From: Planctomycetaceae bacterium
GTDB taxonomy: Bacteria; Planctomycetota; Planctomycetia; Pirellulales; UBA1268
Assembly (NCBI GenBank): GCA_947464585.1
Contig: CANHYS010000003.1
Span: forward strand, 1 to 23,146
Length of the DNA stretch: 23,146 bases
Direction: 5' to 3'
Shown here one piece after another: positions 16,417-23,146 of the stretch (position 1 is its first letter; every line of letters starts with the position of its first letter). The position numbers and the translations under genes are program-made. The notes below the pieces were generated by a model. The model did no database searches, had not been told where the DNA came from, and was given only the letters and a program-made list of their open reading frames with translations.

Positions 16417-17636
16417 TTCGCACGCTGGCCGTATCGTCAGTGCCGCTCGACGACGTACAGCAGATTTGCATCGTACTTGCCATTCTCTACATAGTGGAAT
16501 GCTTCTGGTGGCTACGGGGCAATTCATGCCGACTCTATGCAACTCCATTCACGGAATGGAACGAAGTGCCTGGCGACGCGCCGCGTGTGGACGCCTGGCG
16601 ATTCGGACTTGCCAACCCATTGCCGTGGTATGAGTCTTTCGCAGCCGAGACGTTTCCCTTCCCTTTTGATGCGGGGACGTTGCTGTTGCCCGCGTTTGAC
16701 CCCATCGCATGCCAGGAACGCTACGAGGCCCTGCCGTTTGAATCGATCAAGGCCATCACATCCTCAGAACGGGATGTCTTGGTTGACATGAGGGCCGTCG
16801 GGAGCTTTTCGAGTACGGCCTTTGCCCAATCAACGGCGTCTCGGCTCGAGCGTATTCGATCGGCATGCGCTGGCGAACGTCTCCGAATAGCCGAAGGTAT
16901 CATCGAGGAACTCTGGGACTGCCGTAAAGCGCAGTCACACCTGACTGCTTGGAGAAAGGCGTCACGCCGCCTGCGCACTTGGGGGGGGTGCCTCACCGTT
17001 CTTGGCTTAGTCGCAGGTCCGCTCGTATGGGGCTGCCGCCATTGGCTGCCGCATTATGTGCCGCTCGTCTTGATGGTGGTGTGTGCAGTCGTTTGGTTTG
17101 CCATCGCAATCATGGGGATGCGGATAGACAAGCGGTTTTTCCCCTACGACAGCAACGCAGGCGTTCATCGCGCGATCACATTCGTTTCGCCAGCGACCGC
17201 AATGCGACTGTACGACACTCTCGGACGTGACATGATGGCTGGTTACGAACCGCTTGTCGTCACACTCGTAACCGGTGGTGGCCACCGCGACAACACGACG
17301 GCTGCCGTGTTCTTGCGTGACATGCTCTACCCATCAGGTGGCCAGACTGTTGCCGCCGGCGACGAGGCATCTCAAAAAGCAGTCGACACGACGATAGGCT
17401 GGTTCCGCAGTCGCATGGGACTCCACGCCCGGCAAGCGGTGCTTGAGTCTGGCCTGGATCCGGAAAGCCTGCTGATACATCTCCCTGTCGAACATGGGGT
17501 GAGCACGTACTGCCCGCGGTGCTCGCGGCAATTCATAATGCCTGATGGCGAATGCGGCTTCTGTGCGGTACCGCTACTCGCCTTCAATGCAACGCATCGG
17601 CTATCGCACGCTAGCATTGAACAAGAAAGCTGCTAA
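16413..17636 (+). CDS. Membrane protein with C-terminal zinc ribbon, coupled to DUF2167
   Basis: The 407-residue protein has three hydrophobic segments (about 15-35, 190-210 and 215-238). It ends in a zinc ribbon (C367, C370, C381 and C384, as C-P-R-C then C-G-F-C). The soluble part between the first and second membrane segments (about 36-188) is mixed alpha-beta. The part after the third holds a G-G-G-H-R-D-N-T-T-A-A loop. I recognise no named family. Its start overlaps the DUF2167 stop by four bases (ATGA), so the two are translated together and may form a complex. A run of eight G at 16981-16988 lies inside the gene (codons for W-G-G), a possible slippage site. Confidence 0.78.
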   Translation: MIRTLAVSSVPLDDVQQICIVLAILYIVECFWWLRGNSCRLYATPFTEWNEVPGDAPRVDAWRFGLANPLPWYESFAAETFPFPFDAGTLLLPAFDPIACQERYEALPFESIKAITSSERDVLVDMRAVGSFSSTAFAQSTASRLERIRSACAGERLRIAEGIIEELWDCRKAQSHLTAWRKASRRLRTWGGCLTVLGLVAGPLVWGCRHWLPHYVPLVLMVVCAVVWFAIAIMGMRIDKRFFPYDSNAGVHRAITFVSPATAMRLYDTLGRDMMAGYEPLVVTLVTGGGHRDNTTAAVFLRDMLYPSGGQTVAAGDEASQKAVDTTIGWFRSRMGLHARQAVLESGLDPESLLIHLPVEHGVSTYCPRCSRQFIMPDGECGFCAVPLLAFNATHRLSHASIEQESC

Positions 17637-17715
17637 CACCCCGGGAAGGCCTCTTCAAAGCCACTTCTTGGTATCCATTGGGCCGCCGCATTGTCTGCAA
17701 GTTCGCACAGGGTTG

Positions 17716-19311
17716 TTAATGGCCAGTCCAAGTACGCATGTTTCCCATGAGTTGGATGTCCGACACATCCTGTAGTTGCTGTATTTCGTTGAACCTCGCA
17801 CGTGCCATAACGCCGTTTCGCGCAGCCCTCCATGTCCGCACCGCTTTTTCAACTCTGGCCACGTAGCTCTTGACCTTGTTCTCGCCTTCCCTCAACTCAT
17901 CTTCGACTCGCGCAAGATACGCTAAGGCATCAACTGCCGCTGCCGGCACTGAGGTGGGCAGGCCCTTGAAGGTCATAACGATTTTGTGATCGTCGCCAAT
18001 AAGGTGCGTCACTTCTGGCTTGTTATTGCGACATTCCTGCAACATCAGCGGGGCCCCATGCCGGAAGACACAGACAAGCCCCTCCTTGTCTCCCTTGTCG
18101 TATTCGGCCGCGAACCGTATGGCCCTGTCCTCAGAAAAGACGATGAACCTGCCCGTACGGTTGTTGTTGACATACATTCCCGCCATCATGAGTCCGCCAT
18201 CTTCGAATTGAGCGAACACGGGCCCATTGAGCTTTCCGCTAGTTTGCGTCAGCAAGGCGAACGGGGTCTTGTTTTTTTGCATCGGCATCAACACGGAGTA
18301 GTTGTCTTTGTGCCTCGCTCCTTGCTCGAAAAGGGCCCGCACACCCACCGTGGGGAAAAAGTCCGCCGCCGAAAACATCTTCCCGCCCGGCAAAGGCACA
18401 ACGATTCCTCGCACCGCGGGCTCTACAAAAACTGGCCGATATTCTTGCTCCGGTCCGTCGAGCGCAGCCCGCCAACAACGCACAAGCACGTCACCGTAAG
18501 TCTTGCCGGCGTTACCCAAAAGACTCTGCCCTAAAAGCGTTGACAAAACAAAGTCATCCAGGGCGGATAGTTCAGCAGTTGTCATGCGTTGCATGGCTTT
18601 TCGCATTGCTATGACTTCACCAGCGCTCTCTGCGGGAAGTAACTCTTCATTGAACTTCGTGAAAGCGCTGGCATACACTTCACGCTCGAACTTATCTGTT
18701 GTATTGATTTTCTTTACAAACGAGAATCCGTCTTCCGGCATTTGTTTCCGCCTCGGAAGTCTGGCAAATGCCTCTTCGCGAAGTTCGACAGACCGCTGCA
18801 TCGCCTTCACGCGGTCAGCCTGATCGCTGCCAGCCCGAGCAGCACGCTCGGCTTCTTTGCTGCGTCGCGATCTCGACTCGGCTTCAGCGGCAAACCGATC
18901 GCGAGTTCCTTCCGAAAACCAAGCGGCGGGAATACTCACCTCTTCTCCGTTCGTTAGCTGAAAGACAAGTACGTCGCAGTCTTTCTCGTTGTCGTAACCG
19001 GTTCGCTGCGGTGCCGCCGTAATGACCTTTGCTTCCTCTCCATCTCGGTACTTCCACTCGGAGAGATCCTCGGACACAACCTCAGCCGCCACGAGACCTG
19101 TGAGGCCGCCTATCTGCGACAGGCAAACGATCACGGCAAGCGACATAAGTGACGCCAGCCCGATCAACTGAACGGCTCGACTCCTTGAAGGAATCGCGGT
19201 TCCGACAGCTTTCAATACTCTGGGAGCCAAACCGATGAACTCCGTAAGCTTGGATATCTTCATAGTGACGACATGGATAGCGGTTTCGTCGGTTTCCAAC
19301 CGATTTGTCAT
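17716..19311 (-). CDS. Membrane-anchored protein with SHD1-like domain
   Basis: This ~531-residue protein has one hydrophobic segment (L-I-G-L-A-S-L-M-S-L-A-V-I-V-C-L). It is followed by E-W-K-Y-R-D-G-E-E-A, then D-V-L-V-F-Q-L-T-N-G-E-E-V-S-I-P-A-A-W-F-S. This is the layout of SHD1 domains, small beta modules common in planctomycete exported proteins. A charged coiled-coil-like stretch follows, and then a large unrecognised alpha-beta region. The start is uncertain: ATG 19311 has a weak GGGTG upstream, while ATG 19263 has none. The stop may come early: another frame continues past it to 17655 with C-R-Q-C-G-G-P-M-D (see findings). It converges on the DUF2167 operon with a 79-base gap. Confidence 0.75.
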   Translation of the reverse strand: MTNRLETDETAIHVVTMKISKLTEFIGLAPRVLKAVGTAIPSRSRAVQLIGLASLMSLAVIVCLSQIGGLTGLVAAEVVSEDLSEWKYRDGEEAKVITAAPQRTGYDNEKDCDVLVFQLTNGEEVSIPAAWFSEGTRDRFAAEAESRSRRSKEAERAARAGSDQADRVKAMQRSVELREEAFARLPRRKQMPEDGFSFVKKINTTDKFEREVYASAFTKFNEELLPAESAGEVIAMRKAMQRMTTAELSALDDFVLSTLLGQSLLGNAGKTYGDVLVRCWRAALDGPEQEYRPVFVEPAVRGIVVPLPGGKMFSAADFFPTVGVRALFEQGARHKDNYSVLMPMQKNKTPFALLTQTSGKLNGPVFAQFEDGGLMMAGMYVNNNRTGRFIVFSEDRAIRFAAEYDKGDKEGLVCVFRHGAPLMLQECRNNKPEVTHLIGDDHKIVMTFKGLPTSVPAAAVDALAYLARVEDELREGENKVKSYVARVEKAVRTWRAARNGVMARARFNEIQQLQDVSDIQLMGNMRTWTGH

Positions 19312-19558
19312 CCGATCACCCAAAGGCAACGGTTTAGCGGCGTTTTCATTTCTGGCGGCAGTTTAGATCTGAGCTACACACCAGACAACCCCTACGGGGG
19401 AACCATCCGCTTCATAACGGTAGATATGCAACGCCCCGCCGCCAGCAGTCCCCCAAGAAAAAGCGAGACGGTCACGAGGCCTGGAATAAGCGAGTGATCC
19501 GTTCGGGAAAGTCGCTTATTCCCGCCTGCTTGTGCCCGCGAAAACAGCGATGTTTTGG

Positions 19559-19781
19559 TTACCCGCAGCGACGGTGGGCGAACTGACGGGCCTGGGCTCG
19601 CCGCGTGGCGTGGCTCTCCAGGAGATAGACGCCGCGACCGACCAGCCACCGGGTCAGCGACACCCGGAGATGGCGCGCGGCTGCCGGGCCGCCGCTCGTA
19701 GAGCTTGAGAATGACGGTGCCGTCGGGCATGTATCGCACATGCCGCACCGGCCGGTCGTTCAATGTGGTGATTTTCACCAT
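19559..19781 (-). pseudogene. Small basic protein gene (about 74 codons) interrupted by a +1 frameshift
   Basis: ATG at 19781 follows GAAAGG by four bases. The first ~31 codons (M-V-K-I-T-T-L-N-D-R-P-V-R, ending L-K-L-Y-E-R-R) have high G+C third positions. After the G/C-rich stretch near 19690-19676 that frame stops looking like protein. The frame one base further on takes over with R-H-L-R-V-S-L-T-R-W-L-V-G-R-G-V-Y-L-L-E and ends at 19559, also with high G+C third positions. The span is 223 bases, which is 74 codons plus one base, so a single inserted base explains it. The joined product would be small and very basic. It could be a pseudogene, a sequencing error or a programmed +1 frameshift. 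I recognise no family. Confidence 0.45.
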
Positions 19782-19794
19782 GGAACCTTTCGTG

Positions 19795-19834
19795 AAAAAA
19801 GGCAGGGGCGGCACCCGAAGGCGCCGCCCCTGCC
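19795..19834 (-). terminator. Strong rho-independent terminator (12-bp stem, T6 tail)
   Basis: The arms at 19801-19812 and 19823-19834 pair perfectly over 12 bases around a 10-base loop. On the minus strand the stem is followed directly by six T. It would end transcripts coming from the toxin operon. It also lies only 13 bases before the start of the frameshifted small gene, so an attenuator role is possible. Confidence 0.75.
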
Positions 19835-20047
19835 GTAACGCACATCAAATGACTAGCGGGACTACAACGACCGGTGGCAGTCGCCAGCCCCCACCCGCAT
19901 CCACGACGTAGAGGTCGTCAGGCAGCCCGAGTAAGCACGTACCGGGGGTGGGGTTGTGTAGCCGGCGATCTGAGGGGCCAGAGCCAGCGGACATCGTGTG
20001 CGCCTGCAGTCACAACCGAGGCCGCTAATCGCAAAGCCGGAGTCCGA
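19835..20047. other. Gene-free stretch with nested inverted repeats
   Basis: No convincing gene lies in this stretch between the toxin stop and the terminator. CCCCACCC near 19890 can pair with GGGTGGGG near 19945. ACGAC and GTCGT form a smaller hairpin between them. This could be a structured 3' untranslated region or small RNA, or the remnant of a lost gene. Confidence 0.3.
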
Positions 20048-20446
20048 TTAATCCATTCGAGCCAGCGGGACACGCGGATAGGACAGAATCCGCCGATCCA
20101 TCTTCACCAGTTCACTTCCATGATTTCGCGCGGTGGCGACGATGATCTGATCAGCTCGGTCGCTATGAAATTCACCCGTCAGACAACAGGCTTCGGCGAC
20201 AATGTCTGGCGAGAGTTGGAGGAGCTTCACGCCTGGATAGGCAAGGGCAGCGTGAAGCCATTGATCCGTCGGCATCGGCAGTTTCAGCCGACCTCGCTCC
20301 ACCAGTTTTGCAACCTCACAGCAGGAGATGGCACTCACTCCGATGTGTCGAGTCTCATGTTGGGCGATAAAGGCTTTGGCTTTCGATGAAAGCCGGTCGT
20401 CCTGATGCACCCACCACACCCACACGTGCGTGTCGAGAACGATCAC
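20048..20446 (-). CDS. PIN-domain toxin, VapC type
   Basis: The 132-residue protein has the PIN ribonuclease layout: D5 in V-L-D-T-H, E44 in S-C-C-E-V-A-K-L, D96 or D99 in H-S-D-R-A-D-Q-I-I-V-A-T-A, and D117 in K-M-D-R-R-I-L. These acidic residues bind the metal in VapC toxins, which cut RNA (often initiator tRNA or rRNA). All four positions are present, so the toxin looks intact. The start is GTG at 20446, which overlaps the antitoxin stop as GTGA; an upstream in-frame GTG at 20461 lies inside the antitoxin gene. This overlap is the standard layout of type II toxin-antitoxin pairs. The matching antitoxin carries a premature stop. Confidence 0.88.
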   Translation of the reverse strand: MIVLDTHVWVWWVHQDDRLSSKAKAFIAQHETRHIGVSAISCCEVAKLVERGRLKLPMPTDQWLHAALAYPGVKLLQLSPDIVAEACCLTGEFHSDRADQIIVATARNHGSELVKMDRRILSYPRVPLARMD

Positions 20447-20673
20447 TTCGTTGCTTCCCACTCATCAGCGGCAACGCTCTCGAACGGCTGTTCGTACTCA
20501 ACCTTCAGCCCGCTCAGTGAATACCGCCTCGTCTGGTCAGCAACCTGAGAGCTGATTAGGCTGATGGTCACGTCCACTCGTTGACCGGGCTCTTACGGAA
20601 TCTGGTCAAGCGTCACGGAGCCGTCGGCGCCCGCGGTCGCTTGCACATGCATTTGCTTTTCAGAGGGATTCAT
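20443..20673 (-). pseudogene. VapB-type antitoxin with an in-frame TAA at codon 27
   Basis: From ATG 20673 the frame reads M-N-P-S-E-K-Q, then G-S-V-T-L-D-Q-I-P. It then meets TAA at 20595-20593 and continues in the same frame with E-P-G-Q-R-V-D-V-T-I-S-L, ending in Y-E-Q-P-F-E-S-V-A-A-D-E-W-E-A-T-K at TGA 20445-20443. Both halves together match the usual ~75-residue planctomycete antitoxin before a PIN toxin: an AbrB/AF2212-like beta head and a C-terminal toxin-binding tail. One base change (for example GAA to TAA) explains the break. Restart at GTG 20577 or 20571 would still make the toxin-binding tail. The 3' end overlaps the toxin start by four bases. Confidence 0.7.
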
Positions 20674-20773
20674 GGCGCGTCGGCATAGTGGTTCGCAGAC
20701 GTCACTGCACAAGCATACGCTCCCATCAAGGTCCACGGCATCACCGCCTTAGAGCCCCCTGCATGACGAAAGA

Positions 20774-20809
20774 CAGCAGGGGCGGCCCCTCAAGGCACCG
20801 CCCCTGCTG
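20774..20809 (-). terminator. Second hairpin, near copy of the one at 19801-19834
   Basis: A perfect 12-bp stem (20774-20785 with 20798-20809) surrounds a 12-base loop. Its 32-base core differs from the first hairpin at four positions and has the same orientation. It lies 26 bases after the stop of the small zinc-ribbon ORF, on whose strand it is followed by TCTTT, a weak U tract. A terminator is the simplest reading. Confidence 0.55.
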
Positions 20810-20835
20810 CACGCTCCGTTCAATGGCCACCCCGG

Positions 20836-21189
20836 CTACGCCCCCTTGCGACACCTGCCGCCGCTCTTGCGCTCGCCGGCCTTAAGCCAGTGACGGCTGC
20901 ACCACCGCGACACCTTCTCCGGCTTCTCAGTCAGCCGGGTGTAGGGATCCATGAGCCCCTGCTCCTCCATCAGCTTCACGATTCTGGTGGCGTTCTCCGC
21001 TTGTCTGGTGTCGCGGGGCACTGTGACACGCCCTTCGGCACATCGACAACATTCGTTTCGTCGGCGGCCTGCATCTGGCGTCGCTCTGGAAGACTTTCGG
21101 CAGAGGCGGCAAATGGTAATCTTCCCCACTCGCGAGTATCTTGTTTCGGTCGCGGACGTGTCCGGCTCGTTTTGAATGGATTCCCACAC
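20836..21189 (-). CDS. Small zinc-ribbon ORF, possible fragment of a larger protein
   Basis: Up to 117 residues in this frame. The middle holds I-C-R-L-C then, 19 residues on, C-C-R-C, a plausible zinc ribbon. This is followed by N-A-T-R-I-V-K-L-M-E-E-Q-G-L-M-D-P-Y, then E-K-P-E-K-V-S-R-W, and a basic tail. The C-terminal two thirds have coding-like third positions (mostly G or C). The N-terminal end runs into the dabB start region and is doubtful, so the true start is probably further in, or the gene has lost its 5' end. The tail reminds me of the C-terminus of some planctomycete recombinase-like proteins, but I cannot support that from sequence. It is divergent from dabB and followed by a hairpin. 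Confidence 0.4.
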   Translation of the reverse strand: MWESIQNEPDTSATETRYSRVGKITICRLCRKSSRATPDAGRRRNECCRCAEGRVTVPRDTRQAENATRIVKLMEEQGLMDPYTRLTEKPEKVSRWCSRHWLKAGERKSGGRCRKGA

Positions 21190-22797
21190 ATGGACAGCCT
21201 ATTTGCCTGGACGATCACCGCTCCCGCACTCATGCTGATGGCCGCTGTCTTCATCCCGCGGGACTGGGCGAACGAGCACCTCGATTTCATGCGGCGGCTG
21301 GCCAAAACCGCGACCGTGGCGGCTGCGGTACTTGCTGTTGTCGTTGCTGTGTGGCTGGCCTTCACAGGGCCAATCGACGTTCGCTTGGCGGTTGTGCCCG
21401 GCCTGCCCGCCCTCAACTTCGGTGTCTACTTTGACGACCTCGCAGCGATCATGCTGCTGCTGATCAGCTTTATCGGTGCGGTCATCTGCCGGTACGCGGT
21501 CCGCTATCTCGACGGCGATCGCGATCAGGGGCGATTCCTCTGCTGGATGCTCTTCACTCTCGGCGCGGTGTTCCTGCTGGTCACCTCCCGTAACCTGCTT
21601 CAGTTCGCTACCGCCTGGCTCTTCGCAGACCTCGGCCTCCATGAACTCCTCTGCCACCACCGCCATCGGTCCTGGGCCATCTGGGCCGCACGGAAAAAAC
21701 TCCTCATCAGTCTGCTCGGCAACGTCTTTCTGATCGCCGCCTTGGCGGTGACGTATGTCACCTTCGGCAGCTTCGACTACGCCGACCTGTTCGCCAAGGC
21801 CGTGGCCCTGCGGGAGCAGTCAGCACCGAACTCGATGATGGTCTGGGCCATCGGAAGCCTGTTTGTCCTGGCGGCGATGACCAAGTCGGCCCAGTTTCCG
21901 TTTCACAGCTGGCTGCCCGATACGATGGAAGCCCCCACGCCGGTTTCCGCCCTGATGCACGCTGGCATTATCAATGCCGGAGGGTTTCTCGTGATCCGGC
22001 TCAGCCCGCTGCTCGTGCTTTCGCCCGCCGCGCTGAGCCTGCTGGCGATAATCGGCGCGATCACCGCGCTCCTCGGTGGCGTCGTGATGCTCTCGCAGAC
22101 GAGCGTGAAGCGTTCGCTTGCGTTTTCGACAATTGCCCAGATGGGCTTCATGATGCTCCAGTGCGGGCTCGGCGGCTTTTCCGCGGCGTTGCTCCACATC
22201 GTCGCGCACTCGCTCTACAAGGCCCATGCCTTTCTCAGCTCGGGAAGCGTGCTGGAACAAGCTGCCCGCACACAGCTGACCCAGGCACGCGCCCGCGGTG
22301 GTCGCGCGGTGCTCGTCACCGACATGCTGGCCATCGGCGGGGCAGTGGCGATCCTCGGGCTGACCCTCGCCTGCTTTGGGATCAAGATCACCGAAAAACC
22401 TGGCGGGATCGTCCTCGGCTTCGTGCTGCTGTTGGCTCTCACCAACCTGCTCTCCACCTTCCTCGCCACGCGGGTCTGGAACCTGTCCCTCCTCGGGTTT
22501 GCGGCGGCGGCGGTGGTGGCGTTCGCCTACTTCGCGAGCTTCGAGATCATCGACAGCCTGCTGGCCGCCACGATGTCGCGACAGCCCCTCGAGCGATCGC
22601 TCCTTGATCGGGCGGTGCATGTCGTGGCGGTGGCGAGTTTTGTGGCGATTTTCATCGTGCAAAACTTCATTCAGAACTTTTCGCATATGGGCTGGGTGCA
22701 GGTCTTTTACGTGCATGCGAACAACGGCTTTTATCTCGACATTCCCTTCCGGCGGCTGACCGGCTGGATCTACGGCCAGCCGGCGGCCGTCTCGTAG
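21190..22797 (+). CDS. dabB: DabB, membrane subunit of the inorganic carbon transporter
   Basis: The 535-residue protein belongs to the NuoL/MrpA proton-channel superfamily. The core motif is K-S-A-Q-F-P-F-H-S-W-L-P-D-T-M-E-A-P-T-P, followed by V-S-A-L-M-H-A-G-I-I-N-A-G-G. DabB rather than NuoL is indicated by L-G-L-H-E-L-L then W-A-I-W-A-A-R-K-K and by the dabA gene directly downstream. About 13 hydrophobic segments are visible. DabB is thought to pass cations to power DabA, which hydrates CO2 to bicarbonate in one direction. The frame is open upstream of 21190, but that part has no membrane segment or family sequence; the ATG at 21190 is preceded by a weak GGA. The dabA start follows 29 bases after the stop. 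The known role is carbon concentration in autotrophs and CO2/bicarbonate supply in heterotrophs. Confidence 0.92.
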   Translation: MDSLFAWTITAPALMLMAAVFIPRDWANEHLDFMRRLAKTATVAAAVLAVVVAVWLAFTGPIDVRLAVVPGLPALNFGVYFDDLAAIMLLLISFIGAVICRYAVRYLDGDRDQGRFLCWMLFTLGAVFLLVTSRNLLQFATAWLFADLGLHELLCHHRHRSWAIWAARKKLLISLLGNVFLIAALAVTYVTFGSFDYADLFAKAVALREQSAPNSMMVWAIGSLFVLAAMTKSAQFPFHSWLPDTMEAPTPVSALMHAGIINAGGFLVIRLSPLLVLSPAALSLLAIIGAITALLGGVVMLSQTSVKRSLAFSTIAQMGFMMLQCGLGGFSAALLHIVAHSLYKAHAFLSSGSVLEQAARTQLTQARARGGRAVLVTDMLAIGGAVAILGLTLACFGIKITEKPGGIVLGFVLLLALTNLLSTFLATRVWNLSLLGFAAAAVVAFAYFASFEIIDSLLAATMSRQPLERSLLDRAVHVVAVASFVAIFIVQNFIQNFSHMGWVQVFYVHANNGFYLDIPFRRLTGWIYGQPAAVS

Positions 22798-22826
22798 CCC
22801 GTGTCTTCCAAGGTGGCCCACCGCTG

Positions 22827-23146
22827 ATGACCAGAGTTACAACGAGCGGCGAAACCGCTACGACCAGACTGACTCCCGAGGAACTGACTCCCTCGGCACT
22901 GGCTCCGCATCTCGCAGCCGTTGGGGCAGTCATTCCGCCGCTCTGGCCATTGGCTGACTACGTGGCAGTCAACCCTTTTCTTGGCCTTGCCGACCGGCCC
23001 TTTCTGGTCGCTCGCCAGTTACTCGCCGATGTTCGCGTCTGTGACATTCTGCCAACAGCCGAATGGTTTCGACAGCGACTGAGCACCGGGGCGATCACGG
23101 CGGCCGACCTCGACACCGCCCTGGCCGAGTGCCGGGAGGAGCATCC
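22827..23146 (+). CDS. dabA: DabA (DUF2309), inorganic carbon transporter subunit, 3' truncated by the window
   Basis: About 106 codons are visible before the window ends. After a threonine-rich N-terminus the sequence reads I-P-P-L-W-P-L-A-D-Y-V-A-V-N-P-F-L-G-L, the conserved opening of DabA/DUF2309, where F/Y-V-A-V-N-P is diagnostic. DabA is a large zinc protein related to beta-carbonic anhydrases; its zinc ligands lie beyond the window. The ATG at 22827 has a GGTGG upstream and follows dabB by 29 bases, so the two are an operon. Confidence 0.9.
   Translation, partial: MTRVTTSGETATTRLTPEELTPSALAPHLAAVGAVIPPLWPLADYVAVNPFLGLADRPFLVARQLLADVRVCDILPTAEWFRQRLSTGAITAADLDTALAECREEH

Noticed and set aside
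19874..20389. Plus-strand open frame of 171 codons
   Set aside because: It lies opposite the PIN toxin and the structured gap; the toxin strand has clear family residues and this frame has none.
21820..22821. Long minus-strand open frame opposite dabB
   Set aside because: It is a shadow of a G+C-rich membrane gene; its product is a low-complexity charged sequence with no protein pattern.

Overview
The window reads as a piece of a planctomycete chromosome (Pirellulales-like, inferred from gene content only). The genes have high G+C at third codon positions. They encode protein types that are typical of that phylum: short zinc ribbons placed before a membrane anchor, a GYF_2 domain, an SHD1-like domain, a secretin N-domain-like periplasmic protein, DUF2752, DUF2167, a CAP protein and a VWA/HEAT protein. 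No tRNA, rRNA, CRISPR array or insertion sequence is visible.

Layout. (1) Positions 1-3772, plus strand: the 3' part of a membrane protein with a YfaP/DUF2135-like domain and an FHA domain, a zinc-ribbon membrane protein with an exact 46-residue tandem repeat, and a GYF_2/DUF4352 membrane protein with its own promoter. (2) Positions 3812-15273, minus strand: eight co-directional genes. In transcription order they are a secreted beta-rich protein, a secretin N-domain-like protein, a coiled-coil lipoprotein, a giant (~1330 aa) helical membrane-anchored protein, a VWA-HEAT membrane protein, a zinc-ribbon/CAP membrane protein, a polytopic membrane protein and a DUF2752 protein. (3) Positions 15508-17636, plus strand: a DUF2167 protein coupled by an ATGA overlap to a membrane protein with a C-terminal zinc ribbon. 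(4) Positions 17716-19311, minus strand: an SHD1-like membrane-anchored protein. (5) Positions 19559-21189, minus strand: a decayed accessory patch holding a frameshifted small gene, a VapC-type toxin whose antitoxin has an in-frame stop, two nearly identical hairpins in the same orientation, and a small zinc-ribbon ORF. (6) Positions 21190-23146, plus strand: dabB and the start of dabA, the energy-coupled inorganic carbon uptake system.

How the genes may work together. The first ~19 kb consists almost entirely of envelope proteins with cytoplasmic sensor or adaptor heads (zinc ribbon, GYF, FHA) and exported bodies (VWA, CAP, repeats, coiled coil, secretin-like N domain). None is an enzyme of a known pathway. 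Co-orientation, short gaps, stop/start overlaps and a motif shared between two of the promoters suggest a co-regulated envelope assembly that I cannot match to a named system. This is the best candidate here for an undescribed system. The dab pair is a separate and well understood module.
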